This document shows, piece after piece, positions 50,385-60,900 of a DNA stretch of 64,000 nucleotides. The translations under genes and the position numbers were made by a program. The stretch's first letter is position 1. Each line of letters opens with the position of its first letter. The notes beneath the pieces are model-generated. The model was not told the DNA's origin, did no database searches, and saw only the letters and a program-made list of their open reading frames with translations. The stretch spans positions 1,070,971-1,134,970 of the forward strand of contig JAIWNF010000005.1 of the NCBI GenBank assembly GCA_025093555.1. Direction: 5' to 3'. The stretch is from Circinella umbellata. Lineage: Eukaryota; Mucoromycota; Mucoromycetes; Mucorales; Lichtheimiaceae.

Positions 50385-51074
50385 TGTCAGATCCGTTGTA
50401 AATTTATATGACTAATCGCCGCACCTTAACGTTAATAGTAATAACCGGGATTCTTCGGTAGATGAAACACAATAAATTATGCCACAAGGGAAATGATTAT
50501 AAAGAAGGTGAGGAAGTAAAATAAGAAACAAGTAGACTAATTGATAATTAGATAGATAGATAGTTCAATTGATCAGTTCGTTGATAAGTTCGTTCGTTAA
50601 TTGATTATTTTTATTATTATTATTTTGAATGGTATTTATATAAAAACAAAAATAAAAATAATAATATTTTCAAATAAGAATATGAAACGATAATATTATT
50701 AAATAATAATATTATGCAAAACCGCATGATCGTTATCATGCTAATATTAAGAAATAACGAAATCAAATAAATTAAAACAGAATATTGATCAATATGATCA
50801 ATGAGAGGCAATACAAAAATAATAAATTATAGATCATTAAAATGATCTTCCATAATATCGTAAAAGAGACGATATTAAAAATGGGAGGGAAACGTGGAAG
50901 GTAATAATAATAAATTATATAAACGTGGATAGGGGGCAAAAGGCACAACGGGTAAATACGTTAGGCAGAAGTATTTACCCGGCGACACCCAGATTCCTGG
51001 GTTGGAATCGTCGCTTCGCCGTCACGTTTGAAGCTGACGCAGAACTAGGAGTAAAACCCGCTTCAGACGCGACA
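50385..51074 (-). repeat. 3' LTR of the gypsy element
   Basis: About 690 bp, matching 55809-56488 along its length, with TG...CA ends on either strand. It includes an expanded GATA/GTTC tract near 50548-50600 absent from the 5' copy. The last 100 nt encode the C-terminus of Pol. Confidence 0.9.
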
Positions 51075-54000
51075 ACACCCCCTCCCTTGCTTGATGTTCG
51101 CCCTCGAACATCGTCGGAATGACCATGCGCAGATTCCACCAAAGGAGGCACCATTGGGTCCGGTTCAACAGAGGGCGCCTTCGCCTTGTCAACAACACCG
51201 TCTTCACCAGGTAATTGCATTGCTGCACGCCATTCACGACGAGTTGTCGTCGGGTCAAACCAAGGAGTAGTAGGTTCCGTCTCGAAATTTACCTTGGCCA
51301 AACGGTCAACATGTACCCACGAATCTAACAATTTACCTTGAATGGTTTCTAGCTGATAGGTACCAAAATCCGAATTTTTATCGACTACCACATAAGGACC
51401 TTTATACACCGGCTCCAGACCATAACGACCTTCATGCGTCATTTTTACATAATCACCAATATCAAAATCACGGATATCTAACGCCTTGTCCCAACGATCC
51501 TTATCATATTGACTGATGGCTTCCATTCTAGCCTTGGCAGCAGCGCGAGCCTGATCCAAATTTTCCAGTTCTTGAGCAGTTAATTCAGCAATAACCCTTG
51601 GATCGTTCAAAGCATGATCAGGGATATACGGCCTTAAGAAATCACCAGGAAGAACAGGATCACGACCATATGTTAAATAATATGGGCTATACTTGGCAGT
51701 AGTATGGGTTCGAATTCGACAGGCAAAAAGGGCAGCATCCAAGTATTGATCCCAAATATGGAGAGCACCATTAGTATACTTCCGTAACATTTGCTTTAAT
51801 ACGCCGTTATACCTTTCGCACTTGGAATTTGATCTTGCATGAAAGGCACTTGTGAAACGATGAGCAGTTTTAATACGTTCAGTATAAAAACGAACAACTT
51901 TACTCATAAAATTAGCACCACGATCAGTTACGATCTCTTTCGGACACGAGAAACGCATAACGATTTCTTCATACAAGAAGTCAGCAACCGCCTTACTCGA
52001 TGCAACAGGGACAGCACGCGCGATTGGATAATTTGTTGCATAGTCAACAGCAACTAAGATCCACCGATTTCCTTTGGTCGACTTCGGCAACTCACCAATG
52101 AAATCAAGATGCCAACGTTCAAATGCACCAGGAACAGGCAACGGATGCATAACATCATGGTGAGCGCGCGAACGACGAGAATTGACTTGGCAAGAAGGAC
52201 AACGTTGCAACCATTCCTTAATATCAGCTTTCATTGACGGCCACCATACACGGAAACGAAGTAAATCAAAAAGAGTCCCGGAACCAGCATGACCGAAAGC
52301 CTCATGGAAGGAATTGACTTTATCAGCGCGTTGAACAAACGGTAAGAATCGTACTTCTTTTATTTCTTCGGAATCATCTTCATGTTTCAGTTTAATTAAT
52401 CGGTACACCTTTTTATCCTTTATCACGAAATGTTCTTTTTCGTGGTCTAAAAAGTTAACAACGGTTTCAGGCAAATCAGAAGGACGATCCACATAATAGC
52501 TTGGCCAATCATTACGATGCTCAGGAGGAATGGAGCGGGCAGATACAGCATACAAGAATTCTGGTTCCATTGTGGTTTGACCAGGAGCACCAGAATAATC
52601 TTGACGAGACAATGCATCAGGGACATACATTGTCTTACCAGGCTGATAAGAAATGACCGTCGGATCGTATAATTCAAGTTCGTTCATCCATCGGACCAGC
52701 CGAGGAGTATACTTGGACTGTGACCGCAAGTATTTCAATGGATGGTGATCCGAGCGAACTTCATATTGAGTGCCTTCCAAAAAACAACGCCAGGTACGTA
52801 ATGCATGTAATATTGCTAAGAGTTCTCTCTCTTGCGTAGGATAATTACGTTCTGCTGATGATAATTTTCTTGATTCATATGCTAATGGATGCCACTGCTT
52901 ATCATCCCCTTCTTGTAATAGTACCGCACCAACACCAACATCAGATGCATCGACTTCTACGCGATAAGGTTTTTTCGTATCGGGTGCTTGTAATACCGGT
53001 GCTTGGATCAGTTTTTCTTTTATTAAATCAAAACTTCTTTGACATGCATCACTCCATTCGATCTTTCTTTTCTTTGGCCCAGTACCACGAGTCAGATCAG
53101 TCAAAGGAGCAGCCATGCTAGCGAAATTAGGAATGAACCGTCTAAAATGCTGGGCTAAACCAATGAACTGACGTACTTCTTGAACATTATTGAGTGGTTT
53201 CCATTCTTGAATGGCCTTGACCTTATCGGATGCAGGAAGAATGCCTGCCGCGGAGACACGAAAACCCAAGAAGGTAATTTCTTCTTTACCAAATTCGCAC
53301 TTCTTGTAATTTGCATATAAATGATTATCACGTAATTTATCTAACACCATTTTAATATGCTCTTTATGTTTATCCCACGAGTCGCTAAAAATCAAGATAT
53401 CGTCCAAATATACAATACAACATCGATCCAATAAATCACCTAACACCTTATTCATCAATGCTTGAAAACTTGGGGGAGCATTACATAATCCAAACGGAAG
53501 TACTTTCCACGAATATTGACCGTAACGGGTGTTGAATGCTGTCTTAGGTATATCTGATTCACGAATTTTAATTTGATGGTAACCGCTCTTCAGATCCAAA
53601 CTTGTAAAATATTTAGCACCTTGTAACCGTTCCAAACATTCATCGATTCTTGGTAATGGTGCATTAATTCTGATCGTCTTTTTATTTGTTGCTCTATAGT
53701 CAACACACATCCGCATTGTACCATCCGCCTTTTTTACGAATAACACTGGACTTCCCCAAGGTGACGCACTCGGTACTACTAGGCCCAATTCAAGTAGTTC
53801 ATTTAACTGACGCCGTAATTCGTCAAGTTCCAACGGCGACATCTTATACGGTGGCCGAGACACAGGTTTTTCATCCCCAGTATCGATTACATGTTCAAAA
53901 CCACGATCTGGCGGCAAACCCGGCAACTCATCCCGAAAGATGTCTTGATATTCCTCCACCAATGGTTGGAGTTCCTCTGGTATTTTATTTTCCTTTATGT

Positions 54001-54793
54001 CCGATTCCAGTAAATGCAGTAAGTATATTTCCTTTACGTCCTTGTGCCGAATCGCCCGATTTATTTGCTTATGTGATAGCAAATACCGTAATCCCGATTC
54101 ACCAAGATACCTTACTGGTTTTAATATTTTAGTTTTTCCATTTATCTTTATATTCCAATTATCCGTCGACCAATCGACATCCGGTGTATATTTTTGCAAC
54201 CAATTACGACCCAAGACAAAATCAAATTTGGTATCCAGGATATACGCCTTGACTGACATATGACATCCATCCAAATCAAAATCAACGTTCACCATTTTAT
54301 CTATTCGTAATCTATGCCCACCAGCCGTTTCGACTTCACGTGCCTCAACTTGTACCGTTTCCAAATTCTTTACCATATTAGGGGATATGTAACTTGAACT
54401 TGCGCCAGAGTCGAGTAGAACCAACATACGTTTTCCTGCACATGAACCGTCGTATAACGGAAGAGATTCACTGCCGTCTTTGCAGGCTTGTAACTGCATT
54501 AACCGACAACAGTCTTCTTGCAACTTATTCACCTCAAGGATATCACTATGATCAGTGTCTTCCTTGTGTTGACCACCCTCAGTTGCTTCCACCATCGATC
54601 TTTGACACATCGACGATGACTCCTGCACACTACTAGAAACTTGAATTTCATGCACAGAAGATGGTGTAGATCGTGTAGTCTGATCACACCTGGTCAACCC
54701 CGCTGGTGTACCCTTTTTCCTTGATTCTGATCCTTTGGTCCACCAGCGACCTTTTTTCTTGTTAAGGGACTCAGAATTTTGGTGCACAAACAA
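50975..54793 (-). CDS. Gypsy Pol polyprotein (PR-RT-RH-IN)
   Basis: A 1,272-codon open frame. The aspartic protease has VLLDSGASSSYIS at 125-137 (active-site DSG). Reverse transcriptase spans about 310-500, with MRMCVDYRATN, LDLKSGYHQI and the catalytic YLDD near 461-464. RNase H begins YRVEVDASDVGVGAVLL. Integrase has the HHCC zinc finger (HEAFGH near 828 to CPSCQ near 867). Its core DDE residues lie in WHLDFIGEL, VTDRGANFMS and SKCERYNG (about 894, 955 and 992), followed by a GPY-type module (YKGPYVVVDKN near 1132). No chromodomain is visible, although one is common in fungal gypsy elements. The frame is -1 relative to gag, and the first TTG lies just after the gag stop. The C-terminus reads through the polypurine tract into the 3' LTR. 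Confidence 0.9.
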   Translation of the reverse strand: MFVHQNSESLNKKKGRWWTKGSESRKKGTPAGLTRCDQTTRSTPSSVHEIQVSSSVQESSSMCQRSMVEATEGGQHKEDTDHSDILEVNKLQEDCCRLMQLQACKDGSESLPLYDGSCAGKRMLVLLDSGASSSYISPNMVKNLETVQVEAREVETAGGHRLRIDKMVNVDFDLDGCHMSVKAYILDTKFDFVLGRNWLQKYTPDVDWSTDNWNIKINGKTKILKPVRYLGESGLRYLLSHKQINRAIRHKDVKEIYLLHLLESDIKENKIPEELQPLVEEYQDIFRDELPGLPPDRGFEHVIDTGDEKPVSRPPYKMSPLELDELRRQLNELLELGLVVPSASPWGSPVLFVKKADGTMRMCVDYRATNKKTIRINAPLPRIDECLERLQGAKYFTSLDLKSGYHQIKIRESDIPKTAFNTRYGQYSWKVLPFGLCNAPPSFQALMNKVLGDLLDRCCIVYLDDILIFSDSWDKHKEHIKMVLDKLRDNHLYANYKKCEFGKEEITFLGFRVSAAGILPASDKVKAIQEWKPLNNVQEVRQFIGLAQHFRRFIPNFASMAAPLTDLTRGTGPKKRKIEWSDACQRSFDLIKEKLIQAPVLQAPDTKKPYRVEVDASDVGVGAVLLQEGDDKQWHPLAYESRKLSSAERNYPTQERELLAILHALRTWRCFLEGTQYEVRSDHHPLKYLRSQSKYTPRLVRWMNELELYDPTVISYQPGKTMYVPDALSRQDYSGAPGQTTMEPEFLYAVSARSIPPEHRNDWPSYYVDRPSDLPETVVNFLDHEKEHFVIKDKKVYRLIKLKHEDDSEEIKEVRFLPFVQRADKVNSFHEAFGHAGSGTLFDLLRFRVWWPSMKADIKEWLQRCPSCQVNSRRSRAHHDVMHPLPVPGAFERWHLDFIGELPKSTKGNRWILVAVDYATNYPIARAVPVASSKAVADFLYEEIVMRFSCPKEIVTDRGANFMSKVVRFYTERIKTAHRFTSAFHARSNSKCERYNGVLKQMLRKYTNGALHIWDQYLDAALFACRIRTHTTAKYSPYYLTYGRDPVLPGDFLRPYIPDHALNDPRVIAELTAQELENLDQARAAAKARMEAISQYDKDRWDKALDIRDFDIGDYVKMTHEGRYGLEPVYKGPYVVVDKNSDFGTYQLETIQGKLLDSWVHVDRLAKVNFETEPTTPWFDPTTTRREWRAAMQLPGEDGVVDKAKAPSVEPDPMVPPLVESAHGHSDDVRGRTSSKGGGVVASEAGFTPSSASASNVTAKRRFQPRNLGVAG
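51078..51088 (-). promoter_or_regulatory. Polypurine tract (plus-strand priming)
   Basis: AAGGGAGGGGG on the coding strand, three bases before the 3' LTR start. This is the expected place and composition of the primer for plus-strand DNA synthesis. Confidence 0.8.
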
Positions 54794-54798
54794 CCCCT

Positions 54799-55773
54799 CT
54801 ACTGATTGTGCACGGGCCGAAAATCCTGCTTGGCATGACGATTTTCCTGACGACGACTTTTACAATCACGACGAATATGACCCCGTTCACCACACTTAAA
54901 ACATTTTACCCGGTTAATACCATCATTATACCGACCGCCATATGATCTGTCACCACTCGAGCCACCATATCGACGTTCCGCCGGTTTAATTGCATCAAGG
55001 TCCATTGGAGTAGGTCCTTGATTACCAAAAGAGGAGGAAGGCTGGCCAAATGACTTATTGAAAGGAGTAAAATTCGGTGGACGACGATTTGATACCTTAG
55101 CGCACTGTTCCGCCGTTTCATATGCTTCGGCATAAGCATATGCTTCTGACAATGAAAACGGTTTTTGCATTAACACCTGTAAACGACACTGGTACTTTAA
55201 ACCTTGCACGAAATTAAACAATGCGTCCTTGGTATCCATGTCCGGTAATTCTGGCATCAATGAACGAAACTCCCGTACGTATTGTTCAACAGTACTTGTT
55301 TGTTGAAGTTGTTGTAACCGTTGGCGAGCCAATTGTTCTGCATTCGCCGGTTTAAATTCATACTTAAACACCCGTTTAAACTCGGACCATGTACTTGGAG
55401 TTGAAGTTGTCGTATCATACTCGACACCACGCCACCACGTCGCCGCACCATCTCGTAATAACGTCACCGCAAACAACACAATTTGGTGATCATCTATGTT
55501 CACAAATTCCGCATATTTTTCTAACGAGTATAACCATGCCTCTACCTGTTGGACTGTGCGTTCGCCATGAAACGTATCCGGTTGACGGGGACGAACGACT
55601 TTTGCCAATGATTGGTGTTCATCTGTATTGGCTACAGGTCTTGCTGGTTGCGTACGTAAATTTGCTATTTGTTCTGCTTGTTGTTGTTGTTGCCGCATTA
55701 TTTGCTGTAACGATTGAAGCATCGTCATTATCGTTTGTTGTTCCATATTATCAGGTTGTTGTTGATTATCCAT
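54799..55773 (-). CDS. Gypsy Gag protein
   Basis: A 324-residue structural protein that forms the virus-like particle. It has a Gln-rich N-terminal helix (QQIMRQQQQQAEQIANL) and a capsid-type retrotransposon Gag domain at about 60-230 (FHGERTVQQVEAWLYSLEKY, WSEFKRVFKYEFKP, LQQLQQTSTVEQYVREF). A CCHC zinc knuckle follows near 289-302 (CFKCGERGHIRRDC). The start ATG lies 36 nt after the 5' LTR, next to the primer-binding site. It ends in TAG; pol continues in the -1 frame with overlapping open sequence, so Pol is likely made by frameshifting or re-initiation. Confidence 0.9.
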   Translation of the reverse strand: MDNQQQPDNMEQQTIMTMLQSLQQIMRQQQQQAEQIANLRTQPARPVANTDEHQSLAKVVRPRQPDTFHGERTVQQVEAWLYSLEKYAEFVNIDDHQIVLFAVTLLRDGAATWWRGVEYDTTTSTPSTWSEFKRVFKYEFKPANAEQLARQRLQQLQQTSTVEQYVREFRSLMPELPDMDTKDALFNFVQGLKYQCRLQVLMQKPFSLSEAYAYAEAYETAEQCAKVSNRRPPNFTPFNKSFGQPSSSFGNQGPTPMDLDAIKPAERRYGGSSGDRSYGGRYNDGINRVKCFKCGERGHIRRDCKSRRQENRHAKQDFRPVHNQ

Positions 55774-55796
55774 GTTGATGAATCGATTTTTCTTCT

Positions 55797-55806
55797 GTCG
55801 CTACCA
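55797..55806 (-). promoter_or_regulatory. Primer-binding site, initiator tRNA-Met type
   Basis: TGGTAGCGAC on the coding strand, two bases downstream of the 5' LTR. The first eight bases TGGTAGCG are complementary to the 3' end of fungal initiator tRNA-Met, as used by many Ty1 and Ty3 elements. Confidence 0.65.
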
Positions 55807-55808
55807 AA

Positions 55809-56488
55809 TGTCAGATCCGTTGTAAATTTATATGACTAATCGCCGCACCTTAACGTTAATAGTAATAACCAGGATTCTTCGGTAGATGAAACACAATAAA
55901 TTATGCCACAAGGGAAATGATTATAAAGAAGGTGAGGAAGTAAAATAAGAAACAAGTAGACTAATTGATAATTGTGATAAGTTCATTGATAGTTCGTTGA
56001 TATTCGTTAATTGATTTTTTTTATTATTATTATTTTGAATGGTATTTATATAAAAACAAAAATAAAAATAATAATATTTTCAAATAAGAATATGAAACGA
56101 TAATATTATTAAATAATAATATTATGCAAAACCGCATGATCGTTATCATGCTAATATTAAGAAATAACGAAATCAAATAAATTAAAACAGAATATTGATC
56201 AATATGATCAATGAGAGGCAATACAAAAATAATAAATTATAGATCATTAAAATGATCTTCCATAATATCGTAAAAGAGAACAATATTAAAAATGGGAGGA
56301 AACGTGGAAGGTAATAATAATAAATAAGATAAAACGTGGATAGGGGAGCAAAAGGGAATAACGGGTAAATACGTTAGGCAGAAGTATTTACCCGGCGACG
56401 ACCCGGATTCCTGGGTTGGAATCGTCGCTTCGCCGTCACGTTTGAAGCTGACGCGGAACTAGGAGTAAAACCCGCTTCAGACGCGACA
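55809..56488 (-). repeat. 5' LTR of the gypsy element
   Basis: About 680 bp, the upstream copy for the minus-strand element. It differs from the 3' copy by scattered substitutions (for example CCAGGATT versus CCGGGATT) and a shorter GATA/GTTC tract. Confidence 0.9.
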
Positions 56489-56495
56489 AATAACA

Positions 56496-56569
56496 GCTCG
56501 CTTAGCTCAGTTGGTTAGAGCGTGGTGCTAATAACGCCAAGGCCACAGGTTCGACCCCTGTAGTGAGCA
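56496..56569 (+). tRNA. tRNA-Ile (anticodon AAU)
   Basis: A complete 74-nt cloverleaf. The acceptor stem GCTCGCT pairs with AGTGAGC (one G-T pair). The D arm is GCTC-AGTTGGTTA-GAGC. The anticodon stem TGGTG/CGCCA encloses the loop CTAATAA (AAT anticodon, read as inosine in the mature tRNA). The T arm is ACAGG-TTCGACC-CCTGT, with discriminator A. A box (TAGCTCAGTTGG) and B box (GGTTCGACC) are intact. No intron. The gypsy LTR ends 7 bp upstream. Confidence 0.95.
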
Positions 56570-56580
56570 TTTGTTAAAAC

Positions 56581-56606
56581 ATTCAATCCACGATTGAATT
56601 TTTTTT
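56581..56606 (+). terminator. Pol III terminator of tRNA-Ile
   Basis: A T8 run at 56599-56606, 30 bp after the tRNA, directly preceded by an 8-bp inverted repeat (ATTCAATC / GATTGAAT). The T run alone is enough for RNA polymerase III. Confidence 0.7.
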
Positions 56607-57329
56607 GTTTTTAGTAGAAAATATTTTTTTTTTTTTTAATTGTTGCATCATGATTTCGTCGTATTATTTTTGGCGGATCAGTACCAACATATCATCATAG
56701 CCAACAGTAGAGAAGATATAAATAATAGAATAGTATGTAAGCTGAAAGATAATGTTTTATTAAATGAAATGTGAAGGGGTATTTATATATTTTCTAAGCT
56801 ACTAATAAGATGTATGATAAACTAATAATGATAATATACATGTTCGAATAATTATGATGATGATGTGACAGTGATATGGATCAACTACGTGGCAATATGA
56901 ATATAAAATACGTCTATAAAAGAATATAAAAAGTGAAAAGTAGCGTCACTACTATTTTATGGCTACGACATGCATATTATTAGTAGTATTATTAAATTAT
57001 TATTGATGAAGAAGATGCATCATAAATTTTTATTTACTGAAGCTAAGAAGAAGGAGACTAGAATTAAACTTACTAGCTACTACTAGAAGTCTTCAGACCC
57101 TTGAGTATTTACTTGCTTGTAAAAATAATGAAGAAAAATACAAGTAGAAATAATACCTCTTTAGTATTAAAAATCCAAGCTCTAATGGTTTTTGAATATA
57201 TGCTTTGTTTATAAAAGCAGATAGTCAAACCTTTGCTTGACTCCTTTGACTTACATCACTCTTAAAGCTTAAAATTTAAAAATAATATGCCCTTTGTGAT
57301 AATTCTATAGTACCATCAATAATAATAAC
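56607..57329. other. Intergenic AT-rich DNA
   Basis: No gene or clear element is seen between the tRNA and the Helitron-associated repeat region. Confidence 0.5.
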
Positions 57330-57336
57330 TAACAGC

Positions 57337-57450
57337 CCTTCCTCGCTTCGCTTCAGGTCATTTAACGGATTGCATCGTAAAGGGGGGCTTCCTCCTTGAT
57401 CCCCCAAGCTGGGGCTACGTCCCAGACCCCCACGCCCAATGCTTTATACA
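57337..57450. repeat. GC-rich block with GCTTCGC repeat, left copy
   Basis: Starts with CCTCGCTTCGCTTC and GGTCATTTAACGG (57346-57372), then G and C runs forming hairpins (CCCCCAAGCTGGGG). The opening 29 bp recur in direct orientation at 62103. Two more GCTTCGC hairpins follow at about 57505-57530 and 57586-57612; the latter has a 7-bp stem AAAACAA/TTGTTTT. Confidence 0.65.
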
Positions 57451-57986
57451 AATTTGTGGATAATAAATCTGAATCATGTTTTTTCTATATAACTGCTAAA
57501 AATTGAAAACAACTCGCTTCGCAAATTGTCTTCCTTTTCTTCTTATCTTTTCTTCTTTATCAATTACAAATCACTGAAAAAAAAATCAAAACAATCTGCT
57601 TCGCACGTTGTTTTAATTTCTTTTTGTTTTATCTACTTACCTTCTTAATTCCTAAACCCAGAAGTTACAACAATTCATAGTATCCGTAATAATAAGAAAG
57701 AAGTAGGAGAAATAAGATGATATGCAATAAATAATGATGGTAAAAATGTTTGTGTTGAGATGTTTTTGGAAGGTACGTAATATATTTATATGGTTGATGG
57801 TAAATTGAATAATATCTGTGGATTTGTGTCTATCTGTAATGGAACGTATGTGAAATAAAAAGGAAATTGATGGAAAAAAATCATGGGTACAAAAGAACTT
57901 CATGATATGCAACATTTCTGGTAGTAAAACCTTCTTGATCAGGTTGAGTGGAATTATCGGGATTTAGCATCAGCAGTATTAGCAGC

Positions 57987-60900
57987 CTATTGGACGCGCA
58001 TATTGATGCGAAGACGATGTATTACGATATGGCGCCAAATATCTCGAGACTGGTTTAAACACTGTGCAACAATTCGGGGTCGTTCGGCATTTGGAATTAC
58101 AGGAAGAACCTATATAGTTATTATCAAAATTAAAGTAAATAAATATAAATATCATAAATGACAATCATTAGTTGGAAATACAAACTTTAATTTCAAGATG
58201 TGATATCTTATATATGATTTGTTTATATACATACCTGGCGAAAGTCACCACCAAATACAACAATTATTCCACCAAAGGAACGTGTTCAAGAGCAGGATCA
58301 AAAATGCACATAATATCTTGGACACTTCTATTTACTGTTTCAATAAGATCTCGACTTATCATTGATGCTTCATCCCAGACAATAATGCTGGCCATGGAAA
58401 TAAGCCGTGCAGTGGCAGAACCTGGCGTAAAGTTGTACATAGATGTTTGATGCACCTCTAAAAAAATTTTAAAGGTGGAGTGTGCAGTGCGTCCACCATC
58501 CAACAATTGAGCTGCTGTACCACTTGTTGTAACAGGAAGGGCAATATGACCAGCCCATTGGACATGCTTGAGAAGAGCATTGAAAAGATATGTTTTACCT
58601 GTTTCCCCTAGACCATCAACAAAACATAACTCTGGCTGAGCTTGTGGAGCATCAAGAAGATAACCGATTATTACATTAAAGATTGGCTGTTGGTCTTCAT
58701 TGAATTGAAATTGCTGTTCGGGCTGTAGAGTCAGCTGTGCTGCTAATCTACAATGCTCACGAATAATAGCTGGTTCATTATTATCAGCAGCATTATGCTC
58801 ATTCACAACTTCTTGTAACACAAACCCATCAAATTCACGCAATGACCGTGACAAATTAATCGTAACAGATTCGATATCCAATAATGCTTGGTTGTATAAA
58901 AAATCTGAAAACTGTATGCTTTGATCATTTTGCTCTTGGCGTGCTGTATGTAAATAATCTTCGGTCATACTGTCACGATGACTTAGCCACAAATTATATG
59001 GATTATCAGGGTGACAGAACACCAAGATAACTGTAAACGACGCAAGGCATAAGGCTGCTGATACGTATTTGCTTGATTGAGACAATCACTCCATTCTTGC
59101 TGGCCAGTAATCAGACCGCGTCTTCGGGCAGCAGCTTGGAACGTAGGCAATATTTCTGCATTTTGAGTGCCTCTATCAATTGTACGCATATCAGCAAATG
59201 ATTTACCACCAGGTACATGATATAACAGAAGTCGAAGATGGTACTTTTCTACCTCGCGAGGAGAGACTGCATAAATACGACCAATGGTCCCACCATGGCC
59301 ACGTTCCCGAATTTTCCAGCTGCGTGTACGATCAACAAATACATAATCTTCAGGAAAGTTGATATAAAGAGTATTTTGAAGAGCGGTATCATTTGGATGT
59401 TGTCTATTATATTCAAACCATGCTGTCAAAGTAGTTTCATGAGCACGGCCTTGAATTACATCAGTAGCAGTTTCTCCTTCATTAAATATACCAACTGTTC
59501 ATCTTGAAGATGTATGGCGAGTCGTCTATGTGCAGGATATTCATGATGTAAAGAAAAAGAGAATATACGCCAGCAACCTTCTGAAGCAGAGACATAGCGA
59601 GCATCAAGAAAAGTGCTGATTTCATCAGATGTTTGGTCATCATCAGAATTAGCACCTTGTTGTACTACTCTTGCTGAAGCACGGTCATGACCCTTGTAGA
59701 CATACTTATAGACATATTTAATTGAATGAATAGATGTGCAAATCTCAACATTGATATGAGCACCGTATTTTGTACAGAGATAAACATTATGTGGAACTAC
59801 CCAGCGATTATCAAGCCTAACGTTTCCAGGTTTCACCACATAATCTCGGTTGTTAGGACGTCTATAAACTGGATAGCCATCTTCGTTCATTTCAGTCTCT
59901 TCATGGAATTCTTTTGGATAGCGCTTAGAACATCTACCATCTACCATACATGGTGATCGATGATTCAAAAGTCCACACGGACCATGCATCATATGTCGTT
60001 CAACAGTAGCTCGTGCATCTGGATATTGTTCAGCATTAGGCAGTTGAGCAGAAACAATATTGTCACAATCTGCAGAAGTAATTGGCTTATCTTCAGTGGC
60101 AAGAATAAGTAGAATGTGTGCATGTGGAAGGCCACGTTTCTGGAATTCAACTGTATGAACATGTCCAATTACTCTTCCCAAAACCATGTCTTTTGTAAGA
60201 TCGTTCATAAGTTGCTTTAGCTTTAATCGAAAAACGCGTGTTGTTAAATCAGGACGATCAGGTGCACGTTGACCTGGTAAAAGAGAGGTTTGGATTTCCG
60301 GCCAGTTTGGATTACATGTGAATGTGACAAAAAGATCAGGCTTGCCAAAGCGTCGTACGATACTCATTGCATCTTGATACAGTTGTTGCATATGTCGTGG
60401 AGAGCCAATAAAGCTTGATGGTAATATAACACGTCTTCCAAGAGCTTCCAAATTATTATCACCAACATTCATAGCATCTGCAACACTTCGATACAAATCA
60501 GATCGTAATCTTGGTTATGACGTATATAGCCCAAACGATTTGACTCCAATTTGGCGTACATATCAACAATAAACTGCTGAAATAGTCTTCCAAAACAATG
60601 CATATAATTTGTAGCATTGGCATTATTATTGACACGCACCATTAACCGGTACTTGTACCATTCCATTACTGTAATGTTACGAATACCTGTTCTTGAGTTG
60701 ATGGTCCATCCTTCATCTCCTATAATTTTGTTTTTTTTATTTTTATTTAACAGACCACATATTTCAATCGACAACCACACAGCTTGACTAAGAAGATAAC
60801 GCACCTTGAGGAAAAATAAGGACATATTGAAGTGCATCATAAAAGCGATGCATCTCACTGATACGCTCCAACTGGTTTGATCTCGTCCTCAATACAATAT

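Larger units (their letters stand above)
50385..56488 (-). mobile_element. Nearly intact Ty3/gypsy LTR retrotransposon
   Basis: A 6.1-kb element transcribed on the minus strand: 5' LTR (56488-55809), primer-binding site, gag, pol, polypurine tract, 3' LTR (51074-50385). LTRs start TGTCGCGTC and end CTGACA on the coding strand. Gene order protease-RT-RNase H-integrase within pol defines Ty3/gypsy. Both ORFs are open, so insertion is fairly recent, yet the LTRs differ by several substitutions and by indels in a GATA/GTTC microsatellite. The right flank is 7 bp from a tRNA-Ile gene. Flanking bases (AAAAT left, AATAA right) are not an exact target duplication. Confidence 0.9.

Noticed and set aside
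50620..50811. 63-codon minus-strand frame repeated identically at 56030-56221
   Set aside because: It lies inside both LTRs of the gypsy element. Identity reflects LTR duplication, and the sequence is hydrophobic and low complexity without coding evidence.
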